In this document: positions 11,201 to 24,900 of the stretch, one piece after another
Position numbering within the stretch: the first letter of the stretch is position 1
Layout: every line of letters begins with the position of its first letter
Source: Actinostola sp. cb2023
Lineage: Eukaryota; Cnidaria; Anthozoa; Actiniaria; Actinostolidae
Direction of reading: 5' to 3'
Assembly (NCBI GenBank): GCA_033675265.1
Contig: JAUJYZ010001540.1
Coordinates: 947,001 to 1,011,000, forward strand
Length of the DNA: 64,000 nucleotides
Notes under the pieces: generated by a model
Told to the model about the DNA's origin: nothing
The model's input: only the letters and a program-made list of their open reading frames with translations
Databases searched by the model: none
Translations under genes and position numbers: made by a program

Positions 11201-14200
11201 TGAATCTATAACAGACGCGTGGCAAAGTGGAATCTATTTGTGACGTCATGTGTGTGTCAGTACTCTAATTAGCCGCTTTAGAAACGAGTGGAGGACTGGG
11301 AACGAGTTTTAAGAATTAATCTAATTTAAAAATGAACCCCATCACAAGAAAGAGCATATCAGAATTAGTAAGTTTTAGGAGTTTGATAGGGTTTGGACAA
11401 GCAGCAACTGAACTGCAGACATTTAAAAACTGCAAAAACTGCAAAGAAATGTATGGTTACTCGGGACAAGCGTCCCTACTAAAGTAATTTTTGCAATTTT
11501 TGGAAAGCTGTTACTCGTTCAATATCTAACAAAACCTTTTGAAACTTTGTAATAATGCTAATTGTGATATGCTCTTTCTTGTGATGGGGTTCATTTTTTA
11601 ATTAGATTAATTCTAAAAACTGGTTCCCAGTCCTTTACTCATTTCTAAAGTGGCTAATAACACACAGGCATCTACCAATCAAAGTGTGTAATATACATGT
11701 ACCAATAATTTATTATGTAAAATATAGGATTGCTTGTGAGGGGATTGATTAATTAATTAGGGGTATACAATGTATGGAGAGATATGTACAAATCTGATGC
11801 GTATTTTAATCAATAGGTTGTCATTGGAGACATGGTGATTTTAAATCCAGTTAATGCAGGTCAACCCCTACATGCTAGCAGCCTTGAACTCATTGATAAT
11901 CCTGGTTGTAAGGAGGTGAGTATTGTGTAGTGGTCTAACACTGGACTATTCTTCTGGTCCCGGTTGTAAGAAAGGTGGTTAGCACTATCCACCAGATAAG
12001 TCCTTTCTAACAGATAACATTTATTGGATAACTGCATCATTTTATGCAATGAATAGGACTTATCCATTGGATAGCGCTAACCACCTTTCTTGCAACCAGG
12101 GCCTGAAGTGTACAATTTTTTTAGCAGTGAACTGTACATTGTAGGCTGGTGAAGGGTCGGTGAAGGGCTCCAGAAGAAACAGGAGCACTATTACCTCCCT
12201 GACAGCATTCTCACTTCTCCCTGTGAATGCATTTTATGTACCACTTTCTTGTCCTCTACAGTGTCGTGCAGTGTTAGATCTGTTTATCACTTATTTATTA
12301 GAAATGTTCTCTGTTATTGTTTTACTTGGTCACATAGGTCAACTGTGTTAACTGTACAACTAGCTGGAAGATATCCCTGTTTTTATCTTTTGAAGAAAAT
12401 GATGAGGATATTCTAAAAGGAGTAAGTCAACAACTCTTGTTCTGTATTTGCTTACATAACACACACATAGCCTTCACTGTGGAGCCATCACATACATTTG
12501 CTTGTAACAAAACGCATTCACTGTACAAGATATACGCTTGCAACAGTATCAACTGCTGAACGCGTTCGCTTGCAACCCAATCTTCAAACTGGTAATGAAC
12601 AATAATAATATCCTACATTTAAACTAAGATGTTGTTTTCTAAAAGGGTGATGTTGCGCGTCTCTTCCATGCCGAGCAAGAGAAGTTCCTTACAAGTGACG
12701 ATTACAAAAAGAATGCCTACGTTTTTCTTCGTACAACAGCAAGACAGACTGCAACATCAGCCACTAGTTCCAAAGCTCTTTGGGAAGTTGAGGTAGGCTG
12801 TCTTATAGAACAAGCAATAACTTTTTCATTTGTTTTGATTTTTCACGAGTTATTACTTCATCATACTGATAAAAGTAGTACATTAAGTATTTCAGTTGCA
12901 TATGGTAATATCTTTGATTGAATTGGTAGTTGTTCATATATTTTCTTTTCACTTGTTAGGTTGTACATCATGACCCCTGTAGGGGTGGGGCTGGTCTGTG
13001 GAATTCTCTTTTTCGATTCAAACACTTAGCGACAGGAGATTACTTAGCAGCAGAGGTGAGGCTGGTTGTGCTGATGGTAATGGTGATGGTGGTGGTGGTG
13101 ATGGCAGTGTGGTGGTGGTTGTAATGGTGGTGGTTGTAATGGTGGTGGTGGTGGTGGTGGTGGTGGTGGTAGTGGTGGTGGTAGTGGTGGTGGTGGTGGT
13201 GATTGTAGTGGTGGTGGTGATGGTAGTGGTGATGGTAGTGGTGGTTGTGTAGTAGTGGTGAAGGTGTTGCATGTGGTGGTGGTAGTAGTAGTGGTGATGG
13301 TGGTGGAGGTAGTGGTCGTGCAGGTGGATAACTGTAAAACCCTATGAAAACCCCATGAAAAACCTATGAAATAGGCAGAACCTATGAAATACCCTATGAA
13401 GTTTTTTCATAGTGCTATGAATTTGATTTTTCATAGTCCTATGAAAAGGTTCAGGCTATGAAATTTTCCTTTGCAGAAATTATCAGATTTATACCCTATG
13501 AAATGAAGTTTCATAGGTATAGCCATGCTATGAAATATCTATGAAATTTTCCTAGATGGAGAATAAACCCTATGAAAACAATTTCATAGGTGTAGCCGCT
13601 ATGAAATAACTATGACATTGCAGTTCAAGGCTATGAAATTTTCCTCTGGAGAATATACCCTATGAAAAAAGTTTCATAGGTGTAGCCATGCTATGAAATA
13701 ACTTTGAAATTGCATAACAAAGGCTATGAAATGCAATCACTATGAAATTTCATGGGAGTAACCTATGAAAAATATAAGTCTTATCTGACAACTTATGATT
13801 TTACTTACCAATCAATGATCTGTTTTATAGTTGTAAAATATTTTGGTAAACAACTAATAATACATTTCCATCATATCATTTGATCATAACACATTTCATA
13901 ACTATTAAAATAATATAATGTAAAACATACAACATAAAAACAATCATATTTATCCTTGTATTTTATGTATGTACCAGTATGAGCAAATAAACATTACACA
14001 TGTCTCCCTAAATTACATGTAGGTATATGCTCCAAATCTAAAAAAGGTGTTGTGAGAAAACTATGCACTTGTACAGCAACAAACTAAGATTTGAGTACTT
14101 ATTAATTTATTATTAATCATTCACTTATCAGTTCATTTGCCTGGAGTTTTCCAAGATTTTCTCCCATTGAACTTCTTATTGTTGGGAAGACTGAAGATTA

Positions 14201-17200
14201 TCACATAGATTTTCTCTTGGTATTTTTGGCTAATTTAGACAAAAGCTTCAATAAAAGTTTATCATTTAACCAAAGAGCAGACACACTGCAGTTTGAAAGC
14301 CATTATGATATGAACAAACAAAATGATGTGGTCAGCAGTTCGATCACATGACTAAAATACGGCTGCTGATTGGTCCGTGGCGTGTTTGCAAAAGTGAGTG
14401 GGAAAATGAAGCTTTGCAGTAGACAGTGAAGTTGTCAAGAAACTCTGGCTTTTTATTCGTTTTTATGCTGGTAAGAAAGACTGTTTAGCTATTTTTGAAG
14501 TAAGTAGAACAGGTAAAACAGCGTAGTAAGCTTTTACATGTCTTTCAGGCACATTGGAAGAGAAAAACATGCATAAAATGACTTAAAACAAGCATAGACT
14601 TTACTTTCTACGACTCTAGCAAATCTGTAAGTACCAACTAAACATGTTGTCCTTTACTTTAGGCTATAAGTTATGTTAGAACTATTTGTTGATAAATAAA
14701 GATAAACATTTGTGCACAAACTAGTTTGAATGGCTGTCTTTATTATTTCTATATCAGGTACATGTAAATCGTTGATCTTCAACAAGCTATGAAGATTTGG
14801 TTACAAGCATTGTTAGCCTGACAAAATTGGTAGAAACAAAAACTATAGTTCAACACTTTGACTAGCCAATAACTGCATATGTAAAACATAGATAAACTAT
14901 TCAAATACTCATCATATTAGTAAACTATTGTACTTACATAATATTGGTAAAATTACATGTACAAAATTAATTTGCATTACCATTTTGATGTCTCTACATA
15001 ATACAGTACTGCATGAGTCTACAGTATGTATCTTGGCATGCAAGTATTACCTACATTTGTATGAAACTTTTTCTTTTTAATAATAGTTGTTTGGCTTATA
15101 ATAGTTTTCATTTATTTTTCTATTTATATCTTTTGTTTTGGCACATAGCCTTTTCATAGGCTGTAAATTTCATAGCTATTTCATAGGTCACAATTTTCTC
15201 CCGGTATTTATGTTTCATAGTAATTTACTATGAAACATACTATGAAACGGGACATGGTTTCATAGGTCACAATTTCATAGGGCAAATATATGAAATCCCT
15301 ATGAAGTGTGACCTGTTTCATTGGTAGACCCTATGAAAAAGATTTCATAGGTACTTCATGGCCATCATTTCATAGGGTTTGTTTCATAGCATTTTCATAG
15401 GGATCATTTCATAGCCTTTTCATAGGCTGTAAATTTCATAGCTATTTCATAGGTCACAATTTTCTCCCGGTATTTATGTTTCATAGTAATTTACTATGAA
15501 ACATACTATGAAACGGGACATGGTTTCATAGGTCACAATTTCATAGGGCAAATATATTGGTAGACCCTATGAAAAAGATTTCATAGGTACTTCATGGCCA
15601 TCATTTCATAGGGTTTGTTTCATAGCATTTTCATAGGGATCATTTCATAGCCTTTTCATAGGCTGTAAATTTCATAGCTATTTCATAGGTCACAATTTTC
15701 TCCCAGGTATTTAATGTTTCATAGCAATTTTCTATGAAACATACTATGAAACGGGACATGGTTTCATAGGTCACATTTCATAGTACTATGAAAAAACCCT
15801 ATGAAATACCCATGAAAATATATCAACTTCATAGTATCATCCCATGAAATGGCTATGAAGATACTATGAATATTTCATGGGGTTTTCATAGGGTTTTACA
15901 GTAGTAGTAGATGTGGTGGTGGTAGTGGTGGATGGATGTGGTAGTGGTAGTGGTTGTTGTGTGGTAGTGGTGAAGGTGTTGGATGTGGTGATGGTGGTGG
16001 TGGAGGTAGTGGTCATGCAGGTGGTGTTGGATGTGGAGGTGATGGTAGTAGATGTGGTGGTGGTAGTGGTGGATGGATGTGGTAGTGGTTGTTGTGTGGT
16101 AGTGGTGAAGGTGTTGGATGTGGTGGTGGTGGAGGTAGTGGTCGTGCAGGTGTTGGTGGTGTTGGATGTGGAGGTGATGGTAGTAGATGTGGTGGTGGTA
16201 GTGTTTGATGTGGCCGTGGTGATGGTTGTGGTAGATGTGATTATGATGGTGGTGGTGGTAGTAGTGATGGTAATGGTAATAATGGAAGTGGTGGTAGATG
16301 TGGTGGTGGAGGCGGTGGTGGAGGTAGTGGTGGTGGTAATGGTGGTGGTGGTGTTGGATGTGGTGGTGGTTGTGTGATGGTGGTTGTGTATGGTAATGGC
16401 AATAATAATGAAAGTGGTGGTGATGATGGTGGTGGTGGATGTGGCGATGGTGGTGATGATGGTAGTGATGGTGGTAGATATGGTGGTGATGGTAGTGGTG
16501 GTGGCAATGGTGGTGTCGGATGTCGTCATGGTGGTGATAGTGGTGGATGTGGTGGTAATGGTGGATGTGGTGGTGATAGTGGTGGATGTGGTGGTAATGG
16601 TGGATGTGGTGGTGGTGGATGTGGTGGTAGTGGTGGATGTGGTGGTGTTCATGATGGTGATGAATGATAGCCACATTGTGGTGTAGGTGGTACTTGTAAT
16701 GATGATTAGGATGATGACGGTAGTACAGTGATGGCTGATGACGATGATAATAATGATTGTTATGATGATGATGATGATGATGATGACAATGGTTATATAT
16801 ATAAGGTTGACGAAGACACTACAAAAGATACGCAACGACACAAGCTCAAGGGATCAGGCCAAGTCTATCATCTGATAACAGTACCACACGGCAATGAAAT
16901 CGCATCAATATTTGAGTTAGATCCTACAACATTAACAAGATCTGATGCATTAGTACCAAGGTATTGCAGTCTTGTTATACTTGTTATACAAGATAACACC
17001 TGTTTCGTCTCCTCTTCTGTCCTCTTCTGTCCTCTTCTGTCCTCTTCTGTCCTCTTCTGTCCTCTTCTGTCCTCTTCTGTCCTCTCTCCGCTGACTTCTA
17101 TTTTTACGTGTCAGATGTTCTTACGTTCGCCTACGTCATCTGTGTACAAACACATGGGTACATTCAACGTCCATACCTATTGACAAGGGAGAAGAAAAAC

Positions 17201-20200
17201 CAGTCATGCTTAAGGTGGCTAATTACATTATCACCATGATAACACATATACACTCAACACTAAGGCCATGTATCACTATGGTAACACCTGTACACTCAAC
17301 ACTAGGGACAGTATATCACTATGGTAACACCTATACACTCAACACTAGGGACAGTATATCACTATGGTAACATCTATACACTCAACACTAGGGACAGTAT
17401 ATCACTATGGTAACATCTATACACAACACTAGGGACAGTATATCACTATGGTAACACCTATACACTCAACACTAGGGACAGTATATCACTATGGTAACAC
17501 CTATACACTCAACACTAGGGACAGTATATCACTATGGTAACACACTAGTATACACTATGGTATATCACTAGTATATCACTATGGTAACACCTATACACTA
17601 GTATACCACTATGGTAACACCTATACACTAGTATATCACTATGGTAACACCTATACACTAGTATATCACTATGGTAACACCTATACACTAGTATATCACT
17701 ATGGTAACACCTATACACTAGTATATCACTATGGTAACACCTATGCACTAGTATATCACTATGGTAACACCTATACACTAGTATACCACTATGGTAACAC
17801 CTATGCACTAGTATACCACTATGGTAACACCTATACACTAGTATATCACTATGGTAACACCTATACACTAGTATATCACTATGGTAAACACCACTATGGT
17901 AACACCTACATTGTATACACTAGTATATCACTATGGTAACACCTATACACTAGTATATCACTATGGTAACACCTATACACTAGTATATCACTATGGTAAC
18001 ACCTATACACTAGTATATCACTATGGTAACACCTATGCACTAGTATACCACTATGGTAACACCTATGCACTAGTATATCACTATGGTAACACTATACACT
18101 AGTATATCACTATGGTAACACCTATGCACTAGTATATCACTATGGTAACACCTACATTGCACTAGTATATCACTATGGTAACACCTATGCACTAGTATAT
18201 CACTATGGTAACACCTATGCACTAGTATATATCACTATGGTAACACCTATACACTAGTATATCACTATGGTAACACCTATGCACTAGTATATCACTATGG
18301 TAACACCTATGCACTAGTATATCACTATGGTAACACCTATGCACTAGTATATCACTATGGTAACACCTATGCACTAGTATATCACTATGGTAACACCTAT
18401 ACACTAGTATATCACTATGGTAACACCTATGCACTAGTATATCACTATGGTAACACCTATGCACTAGTATATCACTATGGTAACACCTATGCACTAGTAT
18501 ATCACTATGGTAACACCTATGCACTAGTATATCACTATGGTAACACCTATGCACTAGTATATCACTATGGTAACACCTATACACTAGTATATCACTATGG
18601 TAACACCTGTACACTAGTATATCACTATGGTAACACCTGTACACTCAACACTAGGGACAGTATATATCACTTATGTTCACTCACAAGCTGTGTTAGCCGA
18701 TAACACCCACAACAACATCAAACCATAAAAGAACAACAAGAGCGATACTTGAGATGGCATTGACATCCAAACACCATCTATACATCTATACAATCGTGAA
18801 TCAATAACTGCTATATCTACTCTGTAGCAATAATATTTTACTGTGATGAACTGCTGATAATTATACTGGTCAGATATTAAGTAAAAGTGTGTTGGTGATG
18901 TGGTTGTGTCTATAGATAAGTAAAAGTGTGTTGGTGATGTGGTTGTTTCTATAGATAAGTAAAAGTGTGTGATAAGTGTGTGTGGTGATGTGGTTGTTCT
19001 ATAGATAAGTAAAAATGTGGTTGTGTCTATAGATAAGTGTGTTGGTGATGTGGTTGTGTCTATGTCTATAGATAGATAAGTAAAAGTGTGGTTTGGTGAA
19101 GTGTGTGATGTGGTTGTGTCTATAGATAATAAAAAGTAAAAGTGTGTGTTGATGTGGTTGTGTCTATAGATAAGTAAAAAAGTGTGTTGGTGATGTGGTT
19201 GTCTATAGATAGTAAAATGATGTGGTTGTGTCTAAGTAAAAGTGTGTTGGTGATGTGGTTGTGTCTATAGATAAGTAAAAGTGTGTTGGTGATGTGGTTG
19301 TGTCTATAGATAAGTAAAAGTGTGTTGGTGATGTGGTTGTGTCTATAGATAAGTAAAAGTGTGTTGGTGATGTGGTTGTGTCTATAGATAAGTAAAAGTG
19401 TGTGTTGGTGATGTGGTTGTGTCTATAGATGTGTGTGTGTCTATAGATAAGTAAAAGTGTGTTGGTGATGTGGTTGTTTCTATAGATAAGTAAAAGTGTG
19501 TGTTGCATGGTGATGTTGGTGATGTGTGTCTATAGATAAGTAAAAGTGTGTTGGTGATGTGGTTGTGTCTATAGATAATAGATAAGTAAAAGTGTGTTGG
19601 TGATGTGGTTGTTTCTATAGATAAGTAAAAGTGTGTTGGTGATGTGGTTGTGTCTATAGATAAGTAAAAGATAAGTAAAAGTGTGTTGGTGATGTGGTTG
19701 TGTCTATAGATAAGTAAAAGTGTGTTGGTGATGTGGTTGTGTCTATAGATAAGTAAAAGTGTGTTGGTGATGTGGTTGTGTCTATAGATAAGTAAAAGTG
19801 TGTTGGTGATGTGGTTGTGTCTATAGATAAGTAAAAGTGTGTGTGTTGTCTATAGATGTAAAAGTGTGTTGGTGATGTGGTTGTGTCTATAGATAAGTAA
19901 AATGTGGTTGTTTCTATAGTGTTGGTGATGTGGTTGTGTCTATAGATAAGTAAAAGTGTGTTGGTGATGTGGTTGTGTCTATAGATAAGTAAAAGTGTGT
20001 TGGTGATGTGGTTGTGTCTATAGATAAGTAAAAGTGTGTTGGTGATGTGGTGTCTATCTATAGAAAAGTAAATGTGTGTATGGTGATGTGGTGATGTGGT
20101 TGTGTCTATAGATAAGTAAAAGTGTGTTGGTGATGTGGTTGTGTCTATTGATAACTAAAAGTGTGTTGGTGATGTGGTTGTGTTTACAGATTGGTACAGC

Positions 20201-21935
20201 TAATATCAAAGAAGACAAAGAAGCCTTTGCTATTGTACCTGTCCCGCCATTGGAAGTCAGAGATCTAGACTTTGCTAACGATGCCAGTAAAGTACTGGCT
20301 TCATTTGCCAAGAAACTAGAGACAGGGAGCTACAGCCAACATGAACGGAGGTTTGTATCTTGACTCTACTGTATGGACGATGCTTGCCATGAGTACCATG
20401 TTTATAGATTGGTTGATTGGTCGTCATTTCAATATATTGGTTCCCTCTAGGTTTGTAACACAGCTACTAATGGATTTAGTTTACTTTGTCACGGAGCAAG
20501 ACAGCAGTGGGGAAGATATTCTCAACATCCTGGTACAAAGTCCAAACAGAGATCGACAAAAGTTGATGCGAGAACAAAATATATTGAAAGAGGTAAGAAT
20601 CATTAGGGAAAGTTGAAGTGCTGGGTACTTTATAACAAGTAATGACGAGCTAAAAATCAAAACAAATGAAGAAATTATTTGCTTGTTTTCTAACATTTCT
20701 CTTTGTTTTATTTTGTTTATTGTTTTTTATTTAATTAATTTTTATTTTTTTTTTTTTTTTTTATTTTTTTCTCTTTGTTTTATCCTGAAGTGTATTTGTT
20801 CAAATGTTTCACATATTATTACAATTGTCTTGTAGGTGTTTAACCTGTTAAAGGCACCATTCAATGACAAAGGAAATGGTCCATTAATGAAGATAGAAGA
20901 ACTAGCAGACCAGCGAAATGCTCCATTGAGACACATCTTTAGATTGTGTTACCGAGTATTACGACATTCACAACAGGACTATCGCAAAAATCAGGTATTA
21001 CTAACCTGTTAAACCAGTTTTAATTAGTAGCTAGGCAACAGCCAATGGGTTGGCATCAGACTTCTCTCTTATGATGTGACACAGGGAACCCACCAAGCGC
21101 TTATGAACCCCTGTTATATATCTAATAATATTTGCAGATTTTATATTTAAAGTGTTCTATTGTGTTTGATGTAGGAATACATAGCCAAACAGTTTGGATT
21201 CATGCAGGCACAGATTGGTTATGACATTCTTGCTGAAGACACCATCACAGACCTTGTGCACAACAATAGAAAACTATTAGAAAAACACATCACCAGGACT
21301 GAAATTGAAACGTTTGTTAGTTTGGTTCGAAAGAAGAAAGAATGCAGGTATGAATGCAATGTGTTTTACGGTCTCTGTTTGCGTTTGTGTGTTATGGTGA
21401 CAGCGGACATGTGTGTGCGATGGCTGTGATTTTACATCTGTGATGTGCGCGATGTTTATGGTTTGTGCGTGCAATATGTGTTAAAGATCTGTTTTGCGTT
21501 AATTTCGTTGTACAAAGTGAAATTCGTGAAGCACCTTCTTTGTATGATGTTTGTACAAGTAATAAGCAGATAAGATGCCAATGATTGTTTGATTGTTGCT
21601 TAGGTTCTTAGACTACCTATCTGATCTGTGTGTGTCTAACCACACCGCAATACCTGCCACTCAGGAACTGATATGTAAAACTGTACTTCATCCTTCAAAC
21701 TCTGATCTGCTCATCGAAACGAGGTTTGTATTTGTTATTACCACCACATTTATCATGATCACCCTCATCATCACCATCATCATCCATCATCATCACATCA
21801 TCAGTATCACTATCACATCATCATCATCATCACCATCAGTATCATCATCAGTATCACTATCATCATCAGTATCATCATCATCATCACCATCAGTATCACT
21901 ATCATCATCATCATCAGTATCTATCATCATCATCA

Positions 21936-21967
<32 letters not shown>

Positions 21968-24900
21968 CCATCAGTATCACTATCAACATCATCATCATCA
22001 TCAGTATCACTATCATCATCACCATCAGTATCACTATCATCATCATCATCAGTATCATCACCATCACTATATCATCATCACTATCACTATCATCATCACC
22101 ATCAGTATCACTATCATCATCACTATCATCATCAGTATCACTATATCATCATCACCATCATCACTATCACATATCATCATCATCATCACCATCAGTATCA
22201 CTATCATCACCATCAGTATCACTATCATCAGTATCACTATCCATCATCAGTATCATCATCATCATCATCACCATCAGTATCACTATCATCATCACCATCA
22301 TCAGTATCACATCATCAGTATCACATCATCATCATCAGTATCACTATCAGTATCACTCATCATCATCATCAGTATCACTATCATCATCACCATCAGTATC
22401 ACTATCATCATCAGTATCACTATCATCATCATCATCAGTATCACTATCATCATCACCATCAGTATATCATCATCATCATCAGTATCACTATCATCATCAT
22501 CAGTATCATCTCACCATCATCATCATCATCCATCACTATCATCACCATCAGTATCACTATCATCATCACCATCTCACTATCATCATCATCATCACTATCA
22601 TCATCACCATCACTATATCACTATATCATCATCATCAGTATCAGTATCATCATATCACATCATCATCACCATCATCAGTATCACCATCATCATCATCATC
22701 AGTATCACTATCATCATCATCATCAGTATCACTATCATCATCACCATCAGTATCACTATCATCATCATCAGTATCACTATCATCATCATCATCAGTATCA
22801 CTATCACATCAGTATCACTATCATCATCACCATATCATCATCATCATCATCATCATCATCAGTATCATCATCACCATCATCATCACTATCATCATCACCA
22901 TCAGTATCACTATCATCATCATCAGTATCACTATCATCAGTATCACTATATCATCATCACTATCATCATCAGTATCACTATCATCATCATCATCAGTATC
23001 ACATCATCATCACCATCATCATCATCACCATCAGTATCACTATCATCATCATCACATCAGTATCACTATCATCATCACCATCAGTATCACTATCATCATC
23101 ATCACCATCAGTATCACAGTATCATCATCACCATCAGTATCACTATCATCATCATCATCATCCATCAGTATCACATCACCATCAGTATCATCACCATCAG
23201 TATCAGTATCACATCATCATCACTATCATCATCCATCAGTATCACTATCATCATCACCATCAGTATCACTCATCATCATCATCATCCATCAGTATCATCA
23301 TCTATCATCATATCACTATCATCATCAGTATCACTATCATCATCATCACCATCAGTATCACTATCATCATCAGTATCACATCCATCAGTATCACATCATC
23401 ATATCATCACTATCATCATCACCATCAGTATCACTATCATCATCACATCAGTATCACTATCATCATCATCACCATCAGTATCACTATCATCATCACCATC
23501 AGTATCACTATCATCATCATCCATCAGTATCACTATCATCATCACCATCAGTATCACTATCATCATCACATCATCAGTATCACTATCATCATCATCACAT
23601 CAGTATCACTATCATCATCATCATCAGTATCAGTATCATCAGTATCACAGTATATCATCATCACCATCAGTATCACTATCATCATCATCATCAGTATCAC
23701 ATCATCATATCACTATCATCATCAGTATCACTATCATCATCATCAGTATCACTATCATCATCACCATCAGTATCACTATCATCATCATCATCAGTATCAT
23801 CAGTATCACTATCATCATCATCATCATCATCAGTATCTATCATCATCACCATCAGTATCACTATCATCATCATCATCATCACTATCATCATCAGTATCAC
23901 TATCATCATCATCACATCATCAGTATCACTATCATCATCATCACTATCATCATCACCATCAGTCACCATCAGTATCACTATCACTATCACTCATCACCAT
24001 CAGTATCACTATCATCATCACCATCAGTATCACTATCAGTATCACTATCATCATCAGTATCATCATCATCATCAGTATCATCACCATCAGTATCATCAGT
24101 ATCACATCATCATCATCATCATCAGTATCACTATCATCATCACCATCAGTATCACTATCATCATCATCACATCATCATCATCAGTATCACATCATCACCA
24201 TCATCACTATCATCATCACTATCATCATCATCATCATCAGTATCACTATCATCATCATCATCACCATCAGTATCACCATATCATCATCACCATCATCAGT
24301 ATCATCATCATCATCATCAGTATCATCACCATCAGTATCACTATCATCACAGTATCACTATATCACTATCATCATCACCATCAGTATCACTATCATCATC
24401 ACCATCAGTATCACTATCATCATCATCATCATCATCCATCAGTATCACTATCATCATCACCATCAGTATCACTATCATCATCATCATCATCATCATCACC
24501 ATCAGTATCACATCATCATCATCAGTATCAGTATCACTATCATCATCACCATCAGTATCACTATCATCATCACCATCAGTATCACTATCATCATCACCAT
24601 CATCAGTATCACACTCATCATCACTATCACCATCATCATCATCAGTATCACTATCATCATCACCATCAGTATCACTATCATCATCACCATCAGTATCACT
24701 ATCATCATCACCATCATCATCATCATCATCAGTATCACTATCATCATCACCATCACTATATCACATCATCAGTATCACTATCATCACCATCAGTATCAGT
24801 ATCACTCACCATCAGTATCACTATCATCACCATCAGTATCACTATCATCATCATCATCAGTATCACTATCATCATCACATCATCATCATCATCAGTATCA

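Noticed and set aside
15864..16841. 325-codon and 262-codon Thr/His-rich minus-strand frames
   Set aside because: Composition of the GTG array. The real exon 11 on the plus strand begins nearby.
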